Positions 55,448 through 64,000 of a stretch of 64,000 nt of DNA are shown here, piece after piece. The position numbers were made by a program, and so were the translations under genes. The notes beneath the pieces were generated by a model, which saw only the letters and a list, made by a program, of their open reading frames with translations, had not been told where the DNA came from and did not search any database. Source of the DNA: BRH-c54 sp036567945. Its GTDB lineage: Bacteria > Bacteroidota > Bacteroidia > Flavobacteriales_E > Vicingaceae. Positions within the stretch are counted from its first letter, which is position 1, and every line of letters starts with the position of its first letter. Location of the stretch: positions 1 through 64,000 of the forward strand of contig DATCTM010000049.1 in assembly GCA_036567945.1 (NCBI GenBank), read 5' to 3'.

Positions 55448-58168
55448 ATGAAAAAACAAGTCATCTCTTATCTATTTTTAGTAATGGTTTCTTTACATGC
55501 ATTTGCTCAAAATCAAAATATTCCTGCCATAGACAGTAAATCGTATGAAAAAATGAAACAAGAAGGAAAACTTCCTTTAAATACGGTTTTTAATCAGGCA
55601 GGATCTTTTACACCTTCATTAGAAGATATCAAAAAAGCTTTTTCTAAAAAAGGAGGAGGAGATAAAGATGGTCCAGAAACGACTTGTGGATGTTATGTTG
55701 CACCTGATAATACTTATACATTGGCAATGGGTCCAAATGACGATGGAAGCACAGCTTTACTAAACATCCCTTTTAATTTCTGTCTTTATGGGACAAATTA
55801 CACCAATTTATATATTAATAATAATGGAAACATTTCATTTGGAACTTCTTATGGTACATTTTCATCTTCTCCATTTCCTTCCTCTAGTTATGTAATGGTT
55901 GCTCCATTTTGGGGTGATGTTGACACTCGAGGAATTGGAACTGTAAAATATAAAATAACACCAACAGCCATGTATATTAATTGGGATAATGTAGGTTATT
56001 ATAATTCAGCAACAGATAAAGTAAACACCTTTCAATTAATTATTACCGATGGTACCGACCCGGTTTTACCAAATGGAAACAATATAGCATTTTGCTATGG
56101 AGATATGCAATGGACAACTGGAGCAGCTTCTGGTGGTATTGGAGGTTTTGGTGGTACGCCAGCAACTGTAGGAGCAAACAAAGGAGATGGTGTTAATTTT
56201 ATCCAATTAGGTCGTTTTGATCAACCAGGAGCTGCTTATGACGGTCCTTTTGGTGCAAATGACGGGGTTAGCTGGTTAGACAATCAATCGTTTTATTTTA
56301 ATGTCTGTGGAACAACAAATACTCCTCCAATAGCTAACTTTATTCCTAATGTTGGTGGTAGTGGATGTGATTCAATTTCTATTTGTGGGTTAAATGACAC
56401 CTTATTAATAAATGCGATGTTTTTGTCTCCTGAAAACGGACAAACAACAACAATAAATATCAACTTTAATGGGTCTCCTGGCTTTACTACTTTAAATAAT
56501 ACACCTGGAAATCCCGCAACAGCTCTCATTCAAGTTATTTCTTCACCAGCAAATGCAGGAATGAATACCATAACTTTTACAGCAACAGATAATGGGACAC
56601 CAGCTGGTGTAACAGTTGTTAATTATAATGTTTTTGTAGATACAAATGGACTTGCCAATTTTAACCCGGTTATTAATGGCAACTTAGAGTTTTGTGAAGG
56701 ACAAAATACAACATTGACCGTAAGCCCTACAACCTATGATAGTTATTTGTGGAATAATGGTTCTACTGGAAATTCAATAGTGGCAGATTCTACTGGACAA
56801 TATTGGGTAACTGCTAATTGGAATGGTTGCTCAAAATCAGTAGTTGTTGATGTAGTTGAGCATCCTGCACCAGCTCCAGTAATACAAGGAGCTTTATTTA
56901 CATGTACTTCAAATCCAACAACACTTTATATTGTTGATTCAACTGGATTATATACAAGTATTGTTTGGTCAAACTCAAGTACAAATGACTCTATTACTGT
57001 ATTGAGTGGAACATATACTGTAACAGTAACGGATACCAATGGATGTGTTGGAACATCTCCTGCTGTAACAGTAGTAAATTCAACACCAACTGTTACAATT
57101 ACTGGTGGAGCTTCTTTTTGTGCAGGAAATAATCACACTTTAACAGCAGCTCCTTCTATAACTTCAGGAGCAAGTTACTTATGGTCAAACGGAGGTACAA
57201 ATGCTTCTACAACAATTAACACTTCAGGCACATATTATGTTACTGTAAATTATAATAACGGTTGTTCAGCATCAGATACTATTCAAGTTACAGTTATTAA
57301 TCCTGTAACAAGTTCTCAAAATCCTTCTATTTGCCAAGGAGATAATTTTACTTTACCTGGTGGTCAAGTAGTAACCCAATCAGGAACTTATCTAGATACG
57401 CTTGTAGCTGCTTCTGGTTGTGATAGCATTATCACAACAAGCTTAACGGTGATTCCATTAGTAGATGCAACAATATCTTCAGTGGGTAATTTGTGTGAAA
57501 ACAGTGCTATAATAAATTTATCAGCAGCTACCAGTGGTGGAATTTGGAGCGGAAACGGTATTGTAAATGCAACCACAGGTGAGTTTAACCCAAGTCAAGC
57601 TGGAGTTGGAAGTCATCAAATTATTTATTCTGTTGGTACAATGTGTGGAAATGCAGACACCATAAATATAACAATTAATCCAGTCCCTGATTTTTCACTT
57701 GCTTCATTGGAGGATACATGCCTTTCTAGTAGAGGAACAATTATTAGTACCATCATTTCTGGAACTCCTGTATATACTTATTCATGGAGTAGAGGAGATA
57801 ATAGTCAGCACCTAACAAATGTATTAGCAGGTAATTATTCCCTTGTTGTAACTGATGGAAATGGCTGTTCTAAATCTGAACATATTGTAGTTGGAAATAT
57901 TGGTGACGTTTGTGCTGTAGTTATTCCAAACATAATTACTCCAAATGGTGATAACATGAATGATAATTTTGTTATTACAAACCTAGAGTTTTTTCCAAAA
58001 AACAATTTAGTTGTTTTTAACCGTTGGGGAAAGAAGATTTATGAAAAGACAGGGTATCAAAACGATTGGAATGGAGATAGTCATAGTGATGGTACTTATT
58101 TTTTCATATTAGAATTAAATGACTTTGCAAATACGATACACAAAGGAACAATCACTATTTTAAGATAA
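55448..58168 (+). CDS. Nidogen-like adhesin with T9SS type B C-terminal domain
   Basis: Secreted protein, 906 residues: signal peptide (1-20), a nidogen-like domain (75-290: FNFCLYGTNYTNLYINNNG, APFWGDVDTRGIGTVKY, GDGVNFIQLGRFDQPGAAY), Ig/PKD-like repeats each with SYLWSNGGTNAS or similar and ending in GTYYVTV, and the T9SS type B domain at the end (IITPNGDNMNDNFVITNL, NRWGKKIYEKTGYQ). 110 bases after the preceding adhesin and sharing its 3' end; the two are likely a duplicated family. The nidogen call rests on general pattern. Surface adhesion is an inference. Confidence 0.88.
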   Translation: MKKQVISYLFLVMVSLHAFAQNQNIPAIDSKSYEKMKQEGKLPLNTVFNQAGSFTPSLEDIKKAFSKKGGGDKDGPETTCGCYVAPDNTYTLAMGPNDDGSTALLNIPFNFCLYGTNYTNLYINNNGNISFGTSYGTFSSSPFPSSSYVMVAPFWGDVDTRGIGTVKYKITPTAMYINWDNVGYYNSATDKVNTFQLIITDGTDPVLPNGNNIAFCYGDMQWTTGAASGGIGGFGGTPATVGANKGDGVNFIQLGRFDQPGAAYDGPFGANDGVSWLDNQSFYFNVCGTTNTPPIANFIPNVGGSGCDSISICGLNDTLLINAMFLSPENGQTTTININFNGSPGFTTLNNTPGNPATALIQVISSPANAGMNTITFTATDNGTPAGVTVVNYNVFVDTNGLANFNPVINGNLEFCEGQNTTLTVSPTTYDSYLWNNGSTGNSIVADSTGQYWVTANWNGCSKSVVVDVVEHPAPAPVIQGALFTCTSNPTTLYIVDSTGLYTSIVWSNSSTNDSITVLSGTYTVTVTDTNGCVGTSPAVTVVNSTPTVTITGGASFCAGNNHTLTAAPSITSGASYLWSNGGTNASTTINTSGTYYVTVNYNNGCSASDTIQVTVINPVTSSQNPSICQGDNFTLPGGQVVTQSGTYLDTLVAASGCDSIITTSLTVIPLVDATISSVGNLCENSAIINLSAATSGGIWSGNGIVNATTGEFNPSQAGVGSHQIIYSVGTMCGNADTINITINPVPDFSLASLEDTCLSSRGTIISTIISGTPVYTYSWSRGDNSQHLTNVLAGNYSLVVTDGNGCSKSEHIVVGNIGDVCAVVIPNIITPNGDNMNDNFVITNLEFFPKNNLVVFNRWGKKIYEKTGYQNDWNGDSHSDGTYFFILELNDFANTIHKGTITILR
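58025..58168 (+). repeat. Direct repeat copy 2 (144 bp, 3' end of second cargo gene)
   Basis: Partner of 55194-55337 with seven mismatches, most of them at third codon positions. Confidence 0.95.
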
Positions 58169-58187
58169 TTAAAAGTGATTTTAAACT

Positions 58188-58225
58188 AAAAAGCCTGAAA
58201 AAACTGATGTTTTTCAGGCTTTTTT
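58188..58225. terminator. Bidirectional terminator
   Basis: AAAAAGCCTGAAAAA and TTTTTCAGGCTTTTT form a 15-bp perfect stem around a 7-base loop, between the converging adhesin and accA genes. Confidence 0.9.
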
Positions 58226-58240
58226 AATATAAAATCAAAC

Positions 58241-59203
58241 TTATTTCTCCTCTACAACAACTCCCATACTACAAAACTTGTTGATTCTTTTCTCTACTAA
58301 TTTATCTTTATCCATTTCCACTAATTTAGGTAAGTGTTTAAGAATTTCTTTTTTAACAAGATCAAAAGCCTCTTCGGGTGCAGCATGAGCACCACCAATA
58401 GGTTCTTTTATAACACCATCAACTAACTTATTTTCTAACATGTCAGTAGAAGTTAATTTAAGTGCTGCTGCAGCTTGTTCTTTAAAATCCCAGCTTCTCC
58501 ATAAAATAGAAGAACAAGATTCTGGAGAAATAACAGAATACCACGTATTTTCCATCATTAATACTTTATCTCCCACTCCAATTCCTAAAGCTCCACCGGA
58601 AGCACCTTCTCCAATAATAACCACTATAATTGGCACTTGTAATTGAGCCATTTCAAATAAATTTCTTGCTATGGCTTCTCCTTGACCTCTTTCTTCTGCT
58701 TCAAGACCTGGAAAAGCACCGGGAGTATCTACAAAACAAATTACAGGTTTATTAAATTTCTCTGCAAGCTTCATTAACCTTAATGCCTTTCTATAACCTT
58801 CAGGATTAGGCATACCAAAATTTCTATATTGTCTCATTTTGGTATTAATTCCTTTTTGCTGACCAATTAACATAACAGATTGCCCATCTATCATCCCAAA
58901 ACCACCAACCATTGCTTTATCATCCTTAACTGTTCTATCTCCATGTAATTCAAGAAAATTTCCAGCAGTAATATGTTTTATATAAGCTAAGGTGTACGGT
59001 CTTTCTGGGTGTCTTGAAACCTGAACTCTTTGCCAAGGTGTAAGGTTAGCATAAAGCTCTTTACGAGTATCTTTTATTTTCTTCTGAATCTCTTTAATAA
59101 TTTTAGATGTATCCACACCTTTCTCTTCTTGAAGCTTTAAGTGCTCTTCTAATTGTTCTTCTAAAATTTGTATTGGCTCTTCAAAATCTAAATATACCGG
59201 CAT
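58241..59203 (-). CDS. accA: Acetyl-CoA carboxylase carboxyltransferase subunit alpha
   Basis: Transfers the carboxyl group from carboxybiotin to acetyl-CoA to make malonyl-CoA. N-terminal helices (ILEEQLEEHLKLQEEKG), then the crotonase-like core with ELHGDRTVKDDKAMVGG, FVDTPGAFPGLEAEERGQGE and GEGASGGALGIGVGD, then YSVISPESCSSILWR. 320 residues, normal. AccD is not beside it. Convergent with the adhesin gene; own promoter not resolved. Confidence 0.96.
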   Translation of the reverse strand: MPVYLDFEEPIQILEEQLEEHLKLQEEKGVDTSKIIKEIQKKIKDTRKELYANLTPWQRVQVSRHPERPYTLAYIKHITAGNFLELHGDRTVKDDKAMVGGFGMIDGQSVMLIGQQKGINTKMRQYRNFGMPNPEGYRKALRLMKLAEKFNKPVICFVDTPGAFPGLEAEERGQGEAIARNLFEMAQLQVPIIVVIIGEGASGGALGIGVGDKVLMMENTWYSVISPESCSSILWRSWDFKEQAAAALKLTSTDMLENKLVDGVIKEPIGGAHAAPEEAFDLVKKEILKHLPKLVEMDKDKLVEKRINKFCSMGVVVEEK

Positions 59204-59287
59204 ATTATTTTTTTTAAATTAAAATCCAAAATTACTAATTTATATTTTTCAATAACTTTAGTAAAGCAGATTAGTTCTCCATTAATA

Positions 59288-60058
59288 TTATTTATGGAAT
59301 ATTCCATAAACTGCAGATCCACTACCTGTCATTGATGCATAAATAGCACCTCGTTTATATAAAGCTAATTTTGTTTGTTCTATTATTTTATATTTTGAAA
59401 ATATAGAAGCTTCAAAATCATTTTTGATTACGTTTTTCCAATAATCGATAGGCAATTTCAATTGTTCTCTCAAATCCATGTCTCTTTTTCTAATTTTAAT
59501 TCCATCGTAGGCTTCTTTTGTTGATACATGAATATTCGGAAATACCACTTCAATTTTATAATTGTCTAAATTTAAATTAATATCTTTAAATTCATCTCCT
59601 TTATTATATGCATAAACAGATTTATTTCTAATAAAAAAAGCACAATCGCTTCCTAATTTTTGAGCATAAGCAATTAATTTTTCTTCAGAAAGATTCAAAT
59701 TAAATAAAGCATTTAATAATTTTAAAGTAAATGCTGCATCTGAAGAACCACCACCTAATCCTGCACCTATAGGAATTACTTTATGCAAATGAATTTTAAC
59801 ACTTGGAATATTGAAATCTGCTTTTAACAATTGGTAAGCTTTAACACATAAATTTTCATTATTATTTCCGGGAATTACTATTCCTGATGATGAAAACAAT
59901 ACTTCATTATTATCGTTGTCAGTATTAAGAACAATTTCTAAAATATCTTTGAGATGAAAAATAGGATAAAAGGTACTTTCTATATTATGGAAACCATCTT
60001 GTCTTTTTTCAACAACACTGAGTCCTATATTTATTTTTGCATTAGGAAAAACTATCAT
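59288..60058 (-). CDS. ispE: 4-diphosphocytidyl-2-C-methyl-D-erythritol kinase
   Basis: GHMP kinase of the MEP isoprenoid pathway. Start block FPNAKINIGLSVVEKRQDG, ATP loop PIGAGLGGGSSDAAFTLKLL, and the C-terminal MTGSGSAVYGIF. The frame extends to 60088, but that extension runs into the terminator hairpin at 60087-60120 and has no family match, so I start at 60058 (MIVFPNAKIN). 256 residues, slightly short but full. About 85 bases upstream of accA on the same strand, so co-transcription is possible. Confidence 0.95.
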   Translation of the reverse strand: MIVFPNAKINIGLSVVEKRQDGFHNIESTFYPIFHLKDILEIVLNTDNDNNEVLFSSSGIVIPGNNNENLCVKAYQLLKADFNIPSVKIHLHKVIPIGAGLGGGSSDAAFTLKLLNALFNLNLSEEKLIAYAQKLGSDCAFFIRNKSVYAYNKGDEFKDINLNLDNYKIEVVFPNIHVSTKEAYDGIKIRKRDMDLREQLKLPIDYWKNVIKNDFEASIFSKYKIIEQTKLALYKRGAIYASMTGSGSAVYGIFHK

Positions 60059-60086
60059 AAGTAATAAATAATTAATGCTTATAAAC

Positions 60087-60120
60087 AAAGAAGCGATTGT
60101 TATATAACAATCGCTTCTTT
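60087..60120 (-). terminator. Terminator hairpin, 34-bp perfect palindrome
   Basis: The whole 34 bases are their own reverse complement (17+17; AAAGAAGCGATTGTTA and its complement around TA). It lies 24 bases beyond the stop of the T9SS protein gene and just before ispE. Confidence 0.85.
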
Positions 60121-60143
60121 AATGTTTATGTTTTCAAATATAA

Positions 60144-63101
60144 TTATCTGTTTACAATAAACTTAGTTACTTTTTGAGCTTTATCTCCGTCTAATACCAT
60201 AATATATGTGCCAATGCTTAATTCAGAAGCATCAAAATCAATTTTATGTGTTCCTTTTTGTAAGGTACCTAAATCAATTGTTTTAACAACTGCTCCGCTT
60301 AAGTTAAATACTTTAACAACACCTCTTGTCGCAGCACTAACAGCAATATCAATTGTTCCATTGTAGCTAATTGGGTTTGGATATAATCCTAAACTAGCGA
60401 CAAATGTATTATTTAGGTTATTTGGAACTTCATCTATACCCACAGTATTTATAATTCTACTTCCTGAAGTATAGAAACCACCTCCATGAGTTCCTAAATA
60501 ATATGTCTGTGAAAATGGTGAATTACCAAAAGCTGTACCCGGATTTTTATGTTGTTGTCTTACTTCAAATACAGGAACATGAGCCATTCCATTAGTATTT
60601 TCTGTATACCATTCAACTTGAGCTCCTGTAGCAGCAGAAAAAGCATTATTAGTTGCCCAAACACCAAAGTCGGTACCTATTAAAACAACATTATTATCAG
60701 AATAATCAATTTCAGCATCATAAACCGGCATTTTAGGTAAATAACCAAGAGCCGAAGAGCTAGTAGGTCCTTGAATGGCTGTAAACCCGCCTACTCCTGC
60801 AGCAGTTTCTGCTGTAGTAGTTCTGTAAACATGATTATTTATACCATAATTTCCAACTGTTGCTATTAAATTTTCTCCATTATTCGGATCTATAGCAATT
60901 CCTGTAACAGTTCCACCTAATCCTGAAGCTATTAATGTTTTAGTTGTAATTAAGGTAGCCGTATTTCTAACATCTAATTGTGCATCAGTATTACCAAGAG
61001 CTAAACCACTAATTCTATATACTTGTCCATTTGTATTCCCAATATACAAGTGATTTCCATCAGGTGAAAATTCTAGAGCTACTGCAGTACCAATATTAGT
61101 AGCAACCCTATGCCAATCATTAGATGCAGCATTAAGTCTTGTAGCATCCTTTGTTAAATGAACATGTCCTCCTCCAATATAAAATGCAAATCTAGATTGG
61201 TAATAATCCTGAAGTCTTAAGGTATCTCCCGGAAAGTAAGTTGTTGTAGTTGTAGGAGTATAGTATAAATCTTCACTATTAGTCAAACTTTGATAAACAA
61301 TTTGTTGTCCTGCAGTTAAAGTAGTTGTATCTTGAAATACTACATTCACACTATCAATAGATAACGGATCATTAACAGATTCCCATAATCTAAATTTAGT
61401 ATTGAATGGGTATTGAGTCCAACTATTTAATTCGCTATCAAAAAACCCACCTGCTTGACCTGGAGCTTGAGCTGATTGTCTTGTTACACTTCCATTTTGT
61501 GAACAAGAAAATGCAATTCCTCCACCAAAATCAGAAAAATCTGTTGCAAAACCATCTCCTCCTTGAATTTGAATCGTTCCTTTAGGGCTAACGGTACCTA
61601 ATTGTCCAAAATCAAATAACTGAGTTCCATTATCTTGAGAACCTCCCATAAACCAACCATTTGAAGCCATAGCAACACTAAAAAATGTATTAACATTAAA
61701 TCCTAAATTCATATGCAACCAAGTTGCTCCACCATTAGTAGATCTAAACACACCACCATCTCCAATAACAAAAACAGTATTTGCATCTTTCCAATGCATA
61801 GAATGGTTATCCGCATGAATATAATATGGCGTTGCAAATTCACTTAATACTGCTGCCTTTACCCAGTTCCCTCCTAATGGAGAAGAAGTTCTATTTAATG
61901 TAAATTCATAAAATTGAATACCTCCTACTAATACTCTATCAGGGTTTGAAGGATCTACAGCAATAGCTTGATCCCAACCACCTTGGCCTCCGGTTCCACT
62001 TAATTGAACAAATGGATCAATAGAAGGAACTCCTCCAGGAATAACTGTGGTCCACGTTGCTCCTTTATCTAAGCTAACTTCAAGCCCTCTTGATGGGTTT
62101 AACACTTGTGCTCCATTCGTAGAAACAATATACATCACATTTGGGTCTGAAGGAGCTATTGCCCCAGAAATTCTAGAACCTCCTGTAACATTTGTTATTG
62201 AAAACGAATTAGGAGAACCATCAGGAGAAGTATAAATTTTACCACTATAACAAACTAACATAGAACCATCAGAAGCAATATCTATATCATTTACTAAGCT
62301 TGTTTCTGGAATATTAGGTCCAGGAATAACTACAGGGTTTGTCCATCCTGCTAAAGTTGATGGATAATTTCCAGATCCATCAGGGTCTGCATAAACTAAT
62401 CCTGATGTCAATCCTAAATAAAGTCTGTTTCCTCTTGCCCCTATTGCATTAACTATAGATAAACTAACACTAGGTAGTGCAGGAACATTTCCATTCACCA
62501 AAATTGGCACCACTTGTCCTGTTGAAGGAACATATTCATATAATCCATTACCTGGAAACCCTGGCGAACCTAAACCGGTTCCTGTAGGTGATTCAAATGC
62601 ACTACCTGTACCAAAAAATATTCTGCCATTATCAGTTTGAGTAATACAAGAAACAGATAAATTATCTCCTAAAGGGTGTACATTAGTCCACGTATTACCA
62701 TTATTATAAGAAACGTGTAAACCTCCGGCAACACTACCTGCATAAACGATATTAGAATTAAATCTATCAACCCATATAGCTCTACCTCTACCACCAACAT
62801 TGTCTGGTCCCATTTGTTCCCAAACCATTCCTAAAGATTTGTTTTGTTTCATAGCAGCTAGTTTCATCACCTCATTTCTTGCTGCTTGATAGTCACTATA
62901 CTCCACTTTCCCTGTTTGAGGATTGGCTCTTAACATATTAAGATACTCATTTATTTTTTCAGGACCAGAAGAAGTTTCTGATTTACCGTACTCTAAAGGA
63001 GTATACAAACTTTTAACCTCTTTATTAGAGTTAACGTAAGTTAATCCGGCTGTAAGACCTACAACGGCCAATGATCCAACAATAATAGTTTTAATATTCA
63101 T
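60144..63101 (-). CDS. T9SS type A cargo protein with beta-propeller (sortilin/BNR-like) repeats
   Basis: Large secreted protein, 985 residues. Hydrophobic N-terminus (IIVGSLAVVGLTAGLTYV), then a propeller of BNR/VPS10-type blades with YVAGSVAGGLHVSYNNGN-like elements such as DGGVFRSTNGGATWLHM, SLDKGATWTTVIPGG and WDQAIAVDPSNPDRVLVGG. The last 80 residues are the T9SS type A sorting domain (LGLYPNPISYNGTIDIAVS, KVFNLSGAVVKTIDLG, GTYIMVLDGDKAQK). Such proteins are cell-surface or released; glycosyl-hydrolase labels are often given but the blades alone do not show enzyme activity. Its terminator is the palindrome at 60087. Confidence 0.9.
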   Translation of the reverse strand: MNIKTIIVGSLAVVGLTAGLTYVNSNKEVKSLYTPLEYGKSETSSGPEKINEYLNMLRANPQTGKVEYSDYQAARNEVMKLAAMKQNKSLGMVWEQMGPDNVGGRGRAIWVDRFNSNIVYAGSVAGGLHVSYNNGNTWTNVHPLGDNLSVSCITQTDNGRIFFGTGSAFESPTGTGLGSPGFPGNGLYEYVPSTGQVVPILVNGNVPALPSVSLSIVNAIGARGNRLYLGLTSGLVYADPDGSGNYPSTLAGWTNPVVIPGPNIPETSLVNDIDIASDGSMLVCYSGKIYTSPDGSPNSFSITNVTGGSRISGAIAPSDPNVMYIVSTNGAQVLNPSRGLEVSLDKGATWTTVIPGGVPSIDPFVQLSGTGGQGGWDQAIAVDPSNPDRVLVGGIQFYEFTLNRTSSPLGGNWVKAAVLSEFATPYYIHADNHSMHWKDANTVFVIGDGGVFRSTNGGATWLHMNLGFNVNTFFSVAMASNGWFMGGSQDNGTQLFDFGQLGTVSPKGTIQIQGGDGFATDFSDFGGGIAFSCSQNGSVTRQSAQAPGQAGGFFDSELNSWTQYPFNTKFRLWESVNDPLSIDSVNVVFQDTTTLTAGQQIVYQSLTNSEDLYYTPTTTTTYFPGDTLRLQDYYQSRFAFYIGGGHVHLTKDATRLNAASNDWHRVATNIGTAVALEFSPDGNHLYIGNTNGQVYRISGLALGNTDAQLDVRNTATLITTKTLIASGLGGTVTGIAIDPNNGENLIATVGNYGINNHVYRTTTAETAAGVGGFTAIQGPTSSSALGYLPKMPVYDAEIDYSDNNVVLIGTDFGVWATNNAFSAATGAQVEWYTENTNGMAHVPVFEVRQQHKNPGTAFGNSPFSQTYYLGTHGGGFYTSGSRIINTVGIDEVPNNLNNTFVASLGLYPNPISYNGTIDIAVSAATRGVVKVFNLSGAVVKTIDLGTLQKGTHKIDFDASELSIGTYIMVLDGDKAQKVTKFIVNR

Positions 63102-63224
63102 CTGTAATCTATTTAGTTTAATTTTATTCTATCTATTTATATTTCAAAACGGCTCACAAGATACGAATTTATTTTAAATTTTCACAAGTCTATTTAGTAT
63201 AAAATCATTGAAATTCTTTATTTC

Positions 63225-64000
63225 CTAAAACATGTGTTTTTCGGCATGATAAGAAGATCTAACCAAAGGACCGCTTTCTACATATCTAAACCCTAATTCC
63301 AACCCTATCTCTTTATATTCAGCGAATTGTACTGGTGTAACAAATTCTTTAACAGGCAAATGTTTTGGCGTTGGTTGTAAATATTGTCCTAAAGTTAATA
63401 TATCGCAACCTACATTTACCAAATCTTGCATTGTTTCTATCACCTCTTCTCTGGTCTCGCCTAAGCCTAACATCACTCCGGATTTTGTTCTCATCCCTCC
63501 TTCCTTTAATCTTTTAATTACTTCTAAACTTCTATCATACTTTGCTTGGATTCTTACTTCTCTTGTTAACCTTCTTACTGTTTCTAAATTATGTGAAACT
63601 ATTTCTGGTGCTACATCTATTATTCTTTGTAAATTATCCCACTTTCCTTGAAAATCTGGAATTAACGTTTCCATAGTTGTTTGAGGACTAAATTCTCTAA
63701 CTTTATTTACTGTCTCCACCCAAATAATAGAACCACCATCTTTCAAATCATCTCTATCTACAGAAGTAATAACGCAATGCTTTACATTCATTAGTTTTAC
63801 AGAATTAGCAACTCTTTCGGGCTCTTCAATATCTGCAGGTAATGGTCGTCCTGTTTTTACAGCACAAAAACCACAAGATCTGGTACATATATTTCCTAAA
63901 ATCATAAAAGTTGCCGTTCCTGCTCCCCAACACTCACCCATATTAGGGCAATTTCCACTCTCGCAAATAGTGTGTAATTTATGTTCCGAAACTATTTGTC
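63225..64000 (-). CDS. lipA: Lipoyl synthase (5' end cut by window edge)
   Basis: Radical-SAM enzyme that inserts two sulfurs into octanoyl groups to form lipoyl cofactor for pyruvate dehydrogenase and related complexes. The minus-strand frame continues to the right edge and reads SEHKLHTICESGNCPNMGEC, giving the auxiliary-cluster Cys motif (CxxxxC-x4-C), then CTRSCGFC, the radical-SAM CxxxCxxC. An internal ATG at 63941 is not the start. The end GPLVRSSYHAEKHMF has the RSSYHA motif needed for the auxiliary cluster. About 258 residues are seen; the N-terminal 30 or so are outside. Works with pdhB-type complexes. Confidence 0.97.
   Translation of the reverse strand, partial: QIVSEHKLHTICESGNCPNMGECWGAGTATFMILGNICTRSCGFCAVKTGRPLPADIEEPERVANSVKLMNVKHCVITSVDRDDLKDGGSIIWVETVNKVREFSPQTTMETLIPDFQGKWDNLQRIIDVAPEIVSHNLETVRRLTREVRIQAKYDRSLEVIKRLKEGGMRTKSGVMLGLGETREEVIETMQDLVNVGCDILTLGQYLQPTPKHLPVKEFVTPVQFAEYKEIGLELGFRYVESGPLVRSSYHAEKHMF

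Noticed and set aside
60059..60088. Extended N-terminus for ispE
   Set aside because: It overlaps the terminator palindrome and adds residues with no family counterpart.
1..64000. CRISPR, phage, transposon, toxin-antitoxin or restriction genes
   Set aside because: Read for repeats with spacers, transposase or recombinase motifs and methylase motifs on both strands; none recognised.
1..64000. tRNA or rRNA genes
   Set aside because: No cloverleaf-like stretch with TψC-arm bases or rRNA-like sequence was recognised; a covariance-model scan would be decisive.

Overview
This is a low-GC window from the main chromosome of a member of the Bacteroidota, most likely of the order Flavobacteriales. 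The evidence is: type IX secretion (T9SS) cargo with both type A and gliding-motility (type B) C-terminal domains; a PorP/SprF-family protein; the families DUF6702 and DUF4834; a carbamoyl-phosphate synthase large subunit without its regulatory domain; promoters of the TTG-N19-TAnnTTTG type; and almost no Shine-Dalgarno sequences. I cannot name the genus. I found no rRNA, tRNA, CRISPR array, insertion sequence, phage or defence locus. It is ordinary core chromosome with a modest accessory layer of secreted surface proteins.

Layout. 1-7.7 kb: meaB (cut by the left edge), a 56-residue membrane protein, a YigZ-family protein, then a tightly coupled minus-strand operon alaS - DUF6702 - M1 peptidase. 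7.9-13.8 kb: an M23 peptidase, a TRIC-family channel, rpmH, carB, DUF4834 and a lipoprotein with a Pmp3 tail. 13.9-22.1 kb: acyl-CoA dehydrogenase, anmK, a multi-domain glycosyltransferase, recR, moaE, a moeB-rhodanese fusion, a BatE-like TPR protein and mltG. 22.3-27.6 kb: an outer-membrane protein, a membrane pyrophosphatase fused to a YceI domain, and pdhB. 27.8-35.6 kb: an acetyltransferase/deacetylase pair, serC-serA-DUF1015, a YggS-family protein, DUF1697, tag and a PAS protein. 35.8-43.6 kb: SRPBCC/GyrI-like protein, a zinc-ribbon protein, an FAD-dependent oxidoreductase, an acyltransferase, a type B cargo protein with its PorP/SprF partner, and a DEAD-box helicase. 44-49.7 kb: a MacAB-TolC-like efflux operon with two permeases. 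49.8-58.2 kb: DUF493, a Crp/Fnr regulator, a cold-shock protein, ettA and two large T9SS type B adhesin-like proteins. 58.2-64 kb: accA, ispE, a T9SS type A propeller protein and lipA (cut by the right edge).

How the genes fit together. Several groups touch the cell envelope: anmK and mltG (peptidoglycan), the M23 peptidase, the glycosyltransferase, the deacetylase pair, the efflux operon and the T9SS cargo. Lipoate synthesis (lipA), pyruvate dehydrogenase (pdhB), fatty-acid synthesis (accA) and acyl-CoA dehydrogenase form a central carbon and lipid set but lie in separate transcription units. serC-serA feed serine synthesis.

Most unusual items: one open reading frame joining a K+-type membrane pyrophosphatase to a periplasmic YceI lipid-binding domain; degenerate seven-base repeats in three intergenic gaps and apparently inside the YggS-family gene (one of the intergenic tracts has an eight-base period); and near-identical DNA at the 3' ends of two adjacent T9SS cargo genes. 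None amounts to a clearly new multi-gene system.
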